Source of the DNA: Butyribacter intestini
Lineage (GTDB): Bacteria; Bacillota; Clostridia; Lachnospirales; Lachnospiraceae
DNA: 64,000 nt
Direction of reading: 5' to 3'
Assembly: GCA_001414325.1 (NCBI GenBank)
Contig: LLKB01000006.1
Span: 62,001-126,000, forward strand
Part shown: one piece after another, positions 1 to 7,205 of the stretch
Layout: every line of letters starts with the position of its first letter
Position numbering within the stretch: the stretch's first letter is position 1
Notes under the pieces: model-generated
Seen by the model: only the letters and a program-made list of their open reading frames with translations
The model's database searches: none
Told to the model about the DNA's origin: nothing
Position numbers and translations under genes: made by a program

Positions 1-137
1 TTGCATTTGAATATGAAATGAAGTACGGAATAGTGATTTCGCCTATTATAAAAAATGATAAACATTTTGAAAAATGGATGGAGGTGCTTCCGTTCTACCA
101 GAATGTTGTCAAGGAGGGAGTATGTGTATATGAATAA
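1..137 (+). CDS. C-terminal end of an MNT-type nucleotidyltransferase (partial, cut by window start)
   Basis: Reading frame 3 is open from the window edge to a TAA at 135-137 and gives about 44 residues ending in the pattern YGIVISPII...FEKWMEVLPFYQNVVKEGV. This resembles the C-terminal end of small nucleotidyltransferase-domain proteins that pair with HEPN-domain proteins (MNT/HEPN modules). The next reading frame starts at 130, overlapping this one by 8 nt, and its first residues look like the start of a HEPN protein, which supports the assignment. The catalytic GSxxxG...DxD part lies outside the window, so activity cannot be judged. Confidence 0.5.
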   Translation, partial: AFEYEMKYGIVISPIIKNDKHFEKWMEVLPFYQNVVKEGVCVYE

Positions 138-265
138 AGAAGCGGATAGATTAAATTTAAGCAAATATCGTTTGGAAAGTGCTGAAAGCACATATAGAAC
201 TAGCTAAAACAGTCATATATCAAGTGAAAGAATACCTAAAAGAAAAAACAGGAGATTTCCAATGA
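130..265 (+). pseudogene. Decayed HEPN-domain protein gene (internal deletion and frame change)
   Basis: ATG 130 opens a 25-residue frame (MNKEADRLNLSKYRLESAES...) that stops at 205-207. A second frame starting near 194 gives ELAKTVIYQVKEYLKEKTG and ends with TGA 263-265. The first piece resembles the N-terminus and the second the C-terminus of HEPN-domain proteins, which are normally about 120-140 residues. The middle, which holds the RNase motif of toxic HEPN proteins, is missing and the ends are out of frame. The gene is therefore read as a deletion remnant. Its stop overlaps the recJ start in an ATGA arrangement, so recJ may once have been translationally coupled to it. Family assignment rests on short terminal stretches only. 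Confidence 0.5.
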
Positions 266-2001
266 AACAGTGGATGTATAAAAAATGCAATGCCGATACC
301 GCAGCAGTTGCGAAAAGATATAATATTTCTGAGATATTTGCGAGAGTTCTTGTAAACAGGGGACTCCATTCATGGAAAGCAATGGATGCTTATATTTTTC
401 CGGATATGGAAAAAATGTATAGACCTGAGCTTATGAAAGATCTCACTAAGGCGGCAGATATTCTTGTAAATTCGATAAATGATAAAATCAAGATAAGAGT
501 TATAGGTGATTATGATGTTGATGGAGTTATGTCGTCGTATATTCTTTACCGGGGGATAAGGATGCTCGGTGGAGAGGTGTCCTGTCGTATTCCGCACAGG
601 GTAAAGGACGGCTATGGTATCCGTGATTACATGGTTGACGAGGCGGCAGATGACGGAGTCGGTCTTATCATTACCTGTGACAATGGAATATCTGCCTTAG
701 GTGCGGCTAAAAGGGCAAAAGAGCTTGATATTAAATATATTCTTACGGATCATCATGAAGTGCCGGACAAGGACGGGGTGGAGATTATCCCGGTTGCAGA
801 TGCAGTTGTTGACCCGAAGCAGAAAGCGTGTACCTATCCTTATAATATGCTTTGTGGTGCAGGTATTGTCTATAAACTTATGAGTTATATTTTTGAGGGG
901 AAAAATGACAAGTCATATATAAATGAACTTCTTCCGTTTGCGGCAGCTGCAACGGTGTGTGATGTTGTACCGCTCGCTGATGAAAACAGGATAATAGTGA
1001 GCAATGGACTTAAGATACTCAACGATACTGCACATCTTAAAAATACCGGCATGCGAAAGATGATAGAACTTCTTGAACTGTCTGAACATATAAAATCAGG
1101 GTCTCTCGGTTTTCGTATAGGTCCGTGCATAAATGCAGCGGGGAGACTTGATGATGCCTCACTCGGTCTTAAGATGCTTATGACCGAAGATGAAAAAGAA
1201 GCAGTAAAACTTGCAAATGAACTGATAACGCTTAACGAGGAGAGAAAGGAACTAACGGCACAGGCAACGGATGATGCAATTACACAGATTGAGGAAACGA
1301 ATGCACTTGAAAGACCTGTACTTGTAGTTTATCTTAAAGACTGTCATGAGAGTGTTGCGGGCATAGTGGCTGGGCGGATAAGGGAGAAATACTACAGACC
1401 GGCATATATACTTACCGACGGTGAAAAAGGGCTGAAAGGTTCTGGACGCTCAATACCAGGGTATCATATGCAGCAGGCATTGCAAAACTGTCAGGAACTG
1501 CTCACTGAATTTGGAGGCCATGCACTGGCGGCAGGTTTTTCGCTGCCAAAAGAAAATCTTGGAAAATTTAGGGAAACTTTAAATGAACAATGCCGTCTTT
1601 CCGATGAGCAGCTTGTTGAAAAAGTAAGTTTTGATATGGAACTTGAGCTGTCGAAAGCCACAAAAAATCTTGTAGAACAGCTTCAATATATGGAGCCTTT
1701 TGGTGAGTCAAATGACAGTGCCGTGTTTGCGAGAGGAAAGCTTAAGATAAGTTCGATGTATCTCTGCGGAAAAGAAAATCAGATTGCAAAATTAAAACTT
1801 GAAGATGACGGACTTTTGTATGAAGCGGTGGATTTTCATGCGGATAATTGCCTTTTGCGTGCAATAGAAGAAAAGTACGGAAAAAATGAGTGGGAGAAAA
1901 TGAAGCAGGGGAAGTTCGGGCAGCAGATAAGTATTCTCTATCAGCCTGAGATTAATAACTGGAGCGGAAATGTGCAGATGAAGATTGTTGATTGTATGTA
2001 G
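262..2001 (+). CDS. recJ: Single-stranded-DNA-specific 5'-3' exonuclease RecJ
   Basis: RecJ is a cytoplasmic DHH-family 5'-3' exonuclease that degrades single-stranded DNA in recombination and mismatch repair. The protein is 579 residues, normal for the shorter RecJ type. Metal-binding motifs are visible in order: DYDVDG at about 83-88, CDNG at 139-142 and TDHH at 162-165. The DHHA1 domain follows with GSGRS at 393-397 and GGHALAAGFS at 418-427, and an OB-fold region fills the C-terminus. The ATG at 262 overlaps the stop of the preceding HEPN remnant. No clear Shine-Dalgarno is seen apart from the GGAG at 251-254, which is at a usable distance. It is followed by an untranscribed-looking gap and a new promoter at 2072. 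Confidence 0.93.
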   Translation: MKQWMYKKCNADTAAVAKRYNISEIFARVLVNRGLHSWKAMDAYIFPDMEKMYRPELMKDLTKAADILVNSINDKIKIRVIGDYDVDGVMSSYILYRGIRMLGGEVSCRIPHRVKDGYGIRDYMVDEAADDGVGLIITCDNGISALGAAKRAKELDIKYILTDHHEVPDKDGVEIIPVADAVVDPKQKACTYPYNMLCGAGIVYKLMSYIFEGKNDKSYINELLPFAAAATVCDVVPLADENRIIVSNGLKILNDTAHLKNTGMRKMIELLELSEHIKSGSLGFRIGPCINAAGRLDDASLGLKMLMTEDEKEAVKLANELITLNEERKELTAQATDDAITQIEETNALERPVLVVYLKDCHESVAGIVAGRIREKYYRPAYILTDGEKGLKGSGRSIPGYHMQQALQNCQELLTEFGGHALAAGFSLPKENLGKFRETLNEQCRLSDEQLVEKVSFDMELELSKATKNLVEQLQYMEPFGESNDSAVFARGKLKISSMYLCGKENQIAKLKLEDDGLLYEAVDFHADNCLLRAIEEKYGKNEWEKMKQGKFGQQISILYQPEINNWSGNVQMKIVDCM

Positions 2002-2071
2002 GGGATAGTATTTGTGTATGACGGCTGTGTGTAGGGATAATTAACAAGACAAAAGCGTATTGAAATAGATG

Positions 2072-2100
2072 TTGCTGACTTTGCCGGTTAATGCTATTAT
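2072..2100 (+). promoter_or_regulatory. Predicted sigma-A promoter for the Ser-rich protein gene
   Basis: TTGCTG at 2072-2077 and TATTAT at 2095-2100 are separated by 17 nt. This is the only good match in the 209-nt gap between recJ and the next gene and leaves a leader of about 105 nt. Confidence 0.5.
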
Positions 2101-2210
2101 ATGTAATATAACCAAGTTTTGTGCAATAAATGGCACGCAATAGTGCAATAGTACATAAATACAAACTGAAATGATTTTTTGGAATTTTTAAATAACACAG
2201 GAGGAGTTTT

Positions 2211-2879
2211 ATGTCAGATTTATCTTCTTTATCTGCGATAGCAGGTTTGTCGGGACTTAATGAGAGGGATTCTTATTACCAGTATCTTATAAACAACAAT
2301 TCGACCAGCAATATGCTTAATGCGTTGTCCGGGGATTCGAGTGATAGTGACAGCAGTAGCAGTCTGTCAGGGATTACAAATCTTCTTAGTCAGGCATCCT
2401 CACTTACAGGAGCAGATTCTTCATCTCTTTCGGGATTGTCATCACTGCTTGGAAGTTCTACGAGTGACGGAGATATTTCATCACTTGGCACTATTTCAAG
2501 TTTTTCCCAGATATTAAAGACATATCTCACGGCAGAACAGACTGAAGCGGCAAAGATGGCAAATACAATGTCGGAGGCTCTTAAAGAAGCAGACGCAAAC
2601 GGAGAGGATAAATCTTTGACCACATATAAGACAGTGCAGGAATTATATGATTATTTTACAAGTAAGGCAAGTGCTGAGGGGAAGTCTAATATTGCATCAG
2701 CGGCGGATTCGACAGGAACAAAGAGTTCATCGGTTTCAGATACAGATAGCAGCACAAGTGAACAAAGTCTTGCATCAGCCGGACAGGCATCAGCGGCGGA
2801 GTTTGATTTTGACGGTTTTGAGAGTGATGTTGACAGCAGCATAGAGTCAGTGATGGCATCAACGGGTATTACCATGTAG
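2211..2879 (+). CDS. Serine-rich low-complexity protein of unknown function
   Basis: I do not recognise this 222-residue protein. It follows a strong ribosome site (AGGAGG about 7 nt before the ATG), so it is very likely real. Residues 1-100 are dominated by Ser, Leu, Gly and Asp in repeating patterns such as SSLSGLSSLLGSS. Residues about 100-150 (SQILKTYLTAEQ to VQELYDYFTSK) look helical and more ordered. The tail is again Ser/Ala/Asp rich. There is no signal peptide or membrane segment. It is monocistronic, with its own promoter and a strong terminator right after the stop. It precedes the mbl/flagellar rod genes, but nothing in the sequence links it to them. Low Lys/Arg content makes it acidic. 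Confidence 0.75.
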   Translation: MSDLSSLSAIAGLSGLNERDSYYQYLINNNSTSNMLNALSGDSSDSDSSSSLSGITNLLSQASSLTGADSSSLSGLSSLLGSSTSDGDISSLGTISSFSQILKTYLTAEQTEAAKMANTMSEALKEADANGEDKSLTTYKTVQELYDYFTSKASAEGKSNIASAADSTGTKSSSVSDTDSSTSEQSLASAGQASAAEFDFDGFESDVDSSIESVMASTGITM

Positions 2880-2883
2880 ATAA

Positions 2884-2930
2884 AATGCAAGGGCTGGGAA
2901 TCAGAGTTTCGCCCTTGCATTATTTTTTAT
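2884..2930 (+). terminator. Rho-independent terminator of the Ser-rich protein gene
   Basis: The arms AATGCAAGGGC (2884-2894) and GCCCTTGCATT (2911-2921) are perfectly complementary and are followed by a T-rich run (ATTTTTTATT). Confidence 0.85.
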
Positions 2931-2932
2931 TG

Positions 2933-2966
2933 TATGATGTTAGGGTCAAGCCAGTAGATAGCAATG
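2933..2966 (+). repeat. Dispersed intergenic repeat, copy 1 (ATGATGTTAGGGTCAA ... AGTAGATAGCAATG)
   Basis: This stretch recurs in reverse orientation at 25062-25093. The two copies share TATGATGTTAGGGTCAA, then two or three variable bases, then AGTAGATAGCAATG. Both lie in non-coding DNA downstream of a terminator. Confidence 0.7.
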
Positions 2967-3093
2967 AAGCAATCCGGAGCATTAGTGAGATACCATTTTT
3001 TTAAATCAGGAATTTGCAAAATTAACTTCAGGCTGTGCTTAGTGTGTAATTATAACTAATAATAGTGCTGACACGCTCTTACTATGTTGTCAT

Positions 3094-3597
3094 TTATATA
3101 TTGAGATTTATAAAATCATGATGAATTTTATAATGAAATATTATCTTGGCTAAAAAGCGGGATATTATGTATATTATAAGCATAAAACTGGGAATAATAT
3201 TTACCGGGTAAGAAAATACATTTTTTTGTATCAAAACATTTTGCCATACAACAAGAAGCAGTGAAATAAGTATAAAATTATAATTCTCTGCTTTATATTT
3301 TTTATACGAAAAATTATATTTTTTTGCAGTCTGGCTAAGTGTAAAAAAACATTCCCTGTCGGAAACATCAGCCTTTTTTTGGGAAGCAGTATTTTTATCC
3401 GGGGATGTTTCAAGATTAACTGCAAATCTGAGAGCAGCAGGGAAAATGATTCCTGCAAGAAGAATATATCCGGGGATAATGTTCATCGGATATAATGTTA
3501 TGATAAGAAGAGCAAATATCAGATATTTGGATATAATAAGTCCCATATATCTGCTTATAATGTTTAATTCGTGATTTATTTCTTTAGCCTGTGACAT
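3094..3597 (-). CDS. Small four-helix membrane protein of unknown function
   Basis: This is a hypothetical protein of 167 residues. The start is placed at the ATG encoding MSQAKEINHEL because a GAGG lies six nt upstream of it. The longer frame to 3615 has no ribosome site. Four hydrophobic stretches are visible: two near residues 20-60, one near 105-125 and one near 130-155. The second half repeats the first: YPMNIIPGYILL is echoed by YPVNIIPSFMLI, so the protein looks like a duplicated two-helix unit with a polar 45-residue loop between (ETSPDKNTASQKKADVSDRE). It is the only minus-strand gene in this part, convergent with nothing and divergent from mbl. No function is proposed. Confidence 0.65.
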   Translation of the reverse strand: MSQAKEINHELNIISRYMGLIISKYLIFALLIITLYPMNIIPGYILLAGIIFPAALRFAVNLETSPDKNTASQKKADVSDRECFFTLSQTAKKYNFSYKKYKAENYNFILISLLLVVWQNVLIQKNVFSYPVNIIPSFMLIIYIISRFLAKIIFHYKIHHDFINLNI

Positions 3598-3711
3598 AAT
3601 AATCCTCATTTCCATGTATGATAAATATATATATAAACATTATAAACAGTATAGCAAATTTAGTCAAAAATGACAAAAATCTTACAATTTGCTTTTAAAT
3701 TGAAAAGGGTC

Positions 3712-3740
3712 TTTAAAATTGAAAGCAAATGGTATATAAT
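3712..3740 (+). promoter_or_regulatory. Probable sigma-A promoter for mbl
   Basis: TATAAT at 3735-3740 is preceded at 17 nt by TTTAAA (3712-3717). A direct repeat (TTTAAATTGAAA near 3693 and TTTAAAATTGAAA near 3712) and flanking arms ATTTGCTT/AAAGCAAAT overlap it. They could be an operator, but no regulator is known to me. Confidence 0.45.
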
Positions 3741-3818
3741 AAATTGGAATATGTAGAAATATGCTGAAAAATAAAATAGTGAAATATGAAAGTAAATGTA
3801 TCGAAAGGAGAAACAGAG

Positions 3819-4814
3819 ATGGTAGGTAGCGATATCGGAATAGATCTTGGTACAGCAAATGTACTTGTTTATATAAAAGGAAAAGGTGTTGTTTTAAGAG
3901 AGCCTTCAGTTGTTGCTTTTGACAGGGATACAAATAAGATTAAGGCTATAGGTGAAGATGCAAGACTTATGCTTGGTCGTACGCCTGGAAATATCGTAGC
4001 AGTTCGTCCGCTTCGCCAGGGTGTTATTTCTGATTATACAGTTACTGAGAAGATGCTCAGATACTTTATTCAGAAATCTTGTGGAAAGAGCCGTTTCAGA
4101 AAGCCACGCATAAGTGTATGTGTACCTAGTGGTGTTACTGAAGTTGAAAAGAAAGCAGTAGAGGATGCCACTTATGAAGCAGGTGCAAGAGAAGTTGCAA
4201 TCATAGAGGAGCCTATTGCAGCAGCTATTGGTGCAGGAATAGATATTTCAAAGCCATGTGGAAATATGATAGTTGATATAGGTGGCGGTACGGCAGACAT
4301 TGCTGTTATCTCGCTTGGCGGTACAGTTGTAAGCACTTCTATAAAAGTAGCAGGTGACAACTTTGATGATGCTATCGTAAGATATATGAGAAAAACGCAC
4401 AATCTTCTTATCGGTGAGAGAACAGCTGAGGAAATCAAGATAAAGATAGGTTCTGCTTATCAGCGTCCTGAGGTTGTTACTATGGATGTAAGAGGTAGAA
4501 ATCTTGTTACAGGTCTTCCAAAGACTATTACGGTTACATCTGATGAGACACTTGAGGCACTTAAGGAGATTACTTCACAGATTGTTGAAGCAGTGCACAG
4601 CGTACTTGAGAAGACTCCGCCTGAACTTGCAGCCGATGTATCAGACAGAGGAATTGTCCTTACCGGTGGCGGAAGTCTTTTATATGGTCTTGAAGAGCTT
4701 ATCGAGGAAAAGACAGGAATTACGACTATGACAGCAGAGGAGCCTATGACAGCAGTAGCCGTAGGTACAGGAAAATTTGTTGAGTTTTTGGCAGGAAAGC
4801 GTGACGACGACTAA
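3819..4814 (+). CDS. mbl: MreB/Mbl-family actin-like cell-shape protein
   Basis: This is a bacterial actin that forms membrane-associated filaments and guides lateral wall synthesis. The start is the ATG encoding MVGSDIGIDLGTANVLVY, 331 residues, because AAAGGAG lies 8 nt upstream. An upstream in-frame ATG at 3786 has no such site. ATPase-fold motifs are present: phosphate-1 DLGTANVLVY near the N-terminus, phosphate-2 DIGGGTADIAV around residue 160, and adenosine motif GGGSLLYGLEEL around residue 285. The gene order mbl followed by two hook-basal-body rod genes is the same as mbl-flhO-flhP in Bacillus subtilis, which favours Mbl over MreB. A sigma-D-like promoter overlaps its stop codon, so the downstream genes can be expressed separately. 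Confidence 0.9.
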   Translation: MVGSDIGIDLGTANVLVYIKGKGVVLREPSVVAFDRDTNKIKAIGEDARLMLGRTPGNIVAVRPLRQGVISDYTVTEKMLRYFIQKSCGKSRFRKPRISVCVPSGVTEVEKKAVEDATYEAGAREVAIIEEPIAAAIGAGIDISKPCGNMIVDIGGGTADIAVISLGGTVVSTSIKVAGDNFDDAIVRYMRKTHNLLIGERTAEEIKIKIGSAYQRPEVVTMDVRGRNLVTGLPKTITVTSDETLEALKEITSQIVEAVHSVLEKTPPELAADVSDRGIVLTGGGSLLYGLEELIEEKTGITTMTAEEPMTAVAVGTGKFVEFLAGKRDDD

Positions 4815-4839
4815 AGAAAAGATGTGATTTTGACGATAA
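4812..4839 (+). promoter_or_regulatory. Sigma-D (sigma-28) type promoter for the flagellar rod operon
   Basis: TAAA at 4812-4815 (overlapping the mbl stop) and GACGATAA at 4832-4839 are 16 nt apart. The flagellar sigma consensus is TAAA, 14-16 nt, GCCGATAA/T. The same spacing is seen in the flgM promoter at 57420. In B. subtilis, flhO-flhP is also transcribed by sigma-D. Confidence 0.65.
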
Positions 4840-4969
4840 ATCAAGTATGAAAGTGTCTGTGCAGCAGCCGGGTATGAAGCAGTTGTTTAAGATTGCATTT
4901 TAGAATAAGCTGATATGGTATATGCATCAGACAGATTAAGAGTTTGTTCCTTATGAAAGGGGATAGTAG

Positions 4970-5743
4970 ATGGTTAGAGGATTATATACTGCCTACACGG
5001 GTATGGCTAATGAACAAAAGAGACTTGACATTATATCAAACAATCTTGCCAATTCAGCAACAGTCGGATATAAGGAAGAGAATGTTACGAGTAAGTCATT
5101 TAAGGATTTTATGATAACAAAGATAAGAGATGGCTCAGAGGCATATGTTGACAGAGAAATTGGTGCGATGAATCCGGGTGTCAAGATAGGCGAAACATAT
5201 ATGAACTGGGATCAGGGTTCCCTTCGTGAGACGGACAACACATATGATATGGCTATTCAGGGAAATGGTTTTTTTGCCATAAAAGTAGTTGACAAAAATG
5301 GTGATTCATCCATCAAATATACACGAAACGGTCAGTTTACCATTACAAATGAGGGTTATGTTGTTGATGTTGACGGAAACAGACTTCAGGGAGCCAACGG
5401 TGATGTGCAGGTTCCGGTAGATGCTACAGATGTAGCAATCAAGTTAAATGGTGCGGTATATGCAAATGGCGAGCAGGTTGATACCATTACACTTACTGAT
5501 TTTGAGGATTACAATTATCTTGATTTGTACGGTGACAATATGTATAACGCAGTTGACGGAGCTACGACAAAGAGTTCAACAGCTACCATTCTTCAGGGAT
5601 TTACGGAACAGTCAAATGTTAATGTAGTTGATGAAATGGTTTCAATGATAACTATTACGCGTGCATATGAAGCAGGTCAGAAGATGATAAAGACACAGGA
5701 CAGTCTGCTTGAGCAGGCGGTTTCAAGTGTAGGTAAGGTCTGA
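4970..5743 (+). CDS. flhO: Flagellar hook-basal body rod protein, FlgF/FlgG family (FlhO-like)
   Basis: This is a structural protein of the flagellar distal rod, exported by the flagellar type III apparatus and assembled in the cell envelope. It has 257 residues. The N-terminal rod motif MVRGLYTAYTGM...DIISNNLANSATVGYK is diagnostic of the FlgB/C/F/G/E/K family, as is the C-terminal heptad-rich helix (VNVVDEMVSMITITRAYEAGQKMI). The middle domain is short, as in FlgF. A GAAAGGGG ribosome site precedes the ATG. It is the first gene of a three-gene operon behind the sigma-D-like promoter. FlhO and FlhP are the names used in B. subtilis for the pair next to mbl; FlgF is an equally fair family name. 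Confidence 0.87.
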   Translation: MVRGLYTAYTGMANEQKRLDIISNNLANSATVGYKEENVTSKSFKDFMITKIRDGSEAYVDREIGAMNPGVKIGETYMNWDQGSLRETDNTYDMAIQGNGFFAIKVVDKNGDSSIKYTRNGQFTITNEGYVVDVDGNRLQGANGDVQVPVDATDVAIKLNGAVYANGEQVDTITLTDFEDYNYLDLYGDNMYNAVDGATTKSSTATILQGFTEQSNVNVVDEMVSMITITRAYEAGQKMIKTQDSLLEQAVSSVGKV

Positions 5744-5852
5744 TAAAATATAATGTTGTCATTTGTCATAATTATTCAAATGGCATATATTAAGCAGTAA
5801 AGTCAGCAATGTATTTCAAACGGAATATACATGACAGAAATGGAGAGGCATT

Positions 5853-6671
5853 ATGATGAGATCGCTTTGGACTGCTGCTTCGGGCATGAAAGCTCAGCAG
5901 ACAAGTCTTGATATTATTTCAAATAACTTATCAAATATAAATACAACAGGATATAAGAAAGAGACAGCAGAGTTTCGTTCACTCTTATATCAGAACATTC
6001 AGAAACAGACTACTGACACAAACGGTCAGGAAAAGCCTATCGGTGCACAGGTTGGTCTTGGTGTAAAGGTCGCTGCCGTTGGAACGACTTTTAAACAGGG
6101 CAATTTTGCAACTACTGATGGTGCATTTGATTTTGCGATAAACGGCAAAGGTTTCTTTATGATAGAACAGCCTGACGGAAGTATTGCCTATACAAGAAAC
6201 GGTAATTTTCAGCTTTCAGTTAATACATCAGGTGGTCTTACCCTTTCTACATCAGATGGATATGCAGTGCTTGATTCAACAGGAAATCCTATCACTTTTG
6301 ATGCAAATGTAGATACGACAAAGCTTACTTTTGACAATTATGGAAATATCAAATATGTAGATGCTACGGGAAATGCCCAAAATCTTGGAATTGCCATCGG
6401 AATTGCACAGTACAACAATCCGGCAGGTCTTGAAAAAATGGGTGACAGTTATTTTAAAGAGTCAGTTGCATCAGGAACACCGAGAATAGAAGGTCAGGAT
6501 GCAAATCTTCAGAGAAGTGTCGTAAAGAACGGTTACCTTGAAAGTTCAAGTGTGCAGGCAGTTGATGAGATGGTTGATATGATTGTTACACAGCGTGCAT
6601 ATGAGATGAATTCAAAGGCTATAACTGCATCAGATGAGATGCTCCAGCAGGCAAACAACTTAAGATCTTAA
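5853..6671 (+). CDS. flhP: Flagellar distal rod protein, FlgG family (FlhP-like)
   Basis: This is the second rod protein, 272 residues. The N-terminus MRSLWTAASGMKAQQTSLD...NNLSNINTTGYKKE and the C-terminus SSVQAVDEMVDMIVTQRAYEMNSKAI match FlgG closely. The middle region holds the FlgG-type segments GVGTTFKQGN-like (VAAVGTTFKQGNF) and FFMIEQPDGSIAYTRNGNF. Translation may start at either of two adjacent ATGs (5853 or 5856) after GGAG. The 109-nt gap after flhO holds no terminator, so cotranscription is likely. FlgG-type proteins polymerise on top of the proximal rod and meet the hook. Confidence 0.9.
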   Translation: MMRSLWTAASGMKAQQTSLDIISNNLSNINTTGYKKETAEFRSLLYQNIQKQTTDTNGQEKPIGAQVGLGVKVAAVGTTFKQGNFATTDGAFDFAINGKGFFMIEQPDGSIAYTRNGNFQLSVNTSGGLTLSTSDGYAVLDSTGNPITFDANVDTTKLTFDNYGNIKYVDATGNAQNLGIAIGIAQYNNPAGLEKMGDSYFKESVASGTPRIEGQDANLQRSVVKNGYLESSSVQAVDEMVDMIVTQRAYEMNSKAITASDEMLQQANNLRS

Positions 6672-6683
6672 GGAGGTTAGGAT

Positions 6684-7025
6684 ATGAGTTCAGTTTTAGA
6701 TGTTTCATCAATATACAATTCATATTCATCAAAGCTTGGTTCTACATCCGCGGATTCGATTGAGAGTACATTAAAGAGTACAAATTCTTCCACAGATTCA
6801 GAAAAGCTTATGGATGTATGTAAAGACTTTGAGTCATATTTCGTGCAGAAGATTATCGAGGAGTCAAAGAAAACACTTGATAACGAGGACGAACAGGGAG
6901 AGTATATGCAATATTTTTCAGATACATTAAACCAGGAATATTCAAAAATCATTACGGATAATGGTGGAACAGGTCTTGCACAGCAGTTATATGATTCGTT
7001 AAAAGGTACATATAATATAAAGTAA
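6684..7025 (+). CDS. FlgJ-like rod-binding protein (single domain)
   Basis: This protein has 113 residues and starts 12 nt after flhP, with AAGGAGG before the ATG. The core LMDVCKDFESYFVQKIIEESKKT...YMQYFSDTLNQEYSKII...GGTGLAQQLYDSL matches the rod-binding domain found at the N-terminus of enterobacterial FlgJ. The muramidase domain of enterobacterial FlgJ is absent, as is usual in Firmicutes. The first 40 residues are Ser/Thr rich and probably disordered. Its likely role is as a scaffold or cap for rod assembly in the periplasm-equivalent space. Wall opening would need a separate hydrolase not seen here. Confidence 0.85.
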   Translation: MSSVLDVSSIYNSYSSKLGSTSADSIESTLKSTNSSTDSEKLMDVCKDFESYFVQKIIEESKKTLDNEDEQGEYMQYFSDTLNQEYSKIITDNGGTGLAQQLYDSLKGTYNIK

Positions 7026-7062
7026 AAATAGCATTTAGTTATGCACTTGAACGCAGAATAAA

Positions 7063-7093
7063 CATCCCATCGCTTCTGGTAAGCGGTGGGATG
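7063..7093 (+). terminator. Hairpin after the flagellar rod operon
   Basis: CATCCCATCGCTT (7063-7075) pairs with AAGCGGTGGGATG (7081-7093) with one wobble. The following sequence has few T residues (CTTGTGTT), so it is either a weak terminator or a 3'-end stabiliser. Confidence 0.5.
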
Positions 7094-7205
7094 CTTGTGT
7101 TAGTGGGAGTTAAAAAGACCTGCTGACAGACCGGCGGCTGCGTTCATGAGCAGGAAGTGAAAGCGGATTGCTAATGTCCGTTTTACTAAGGAATAGAGGG
7201 TTATT

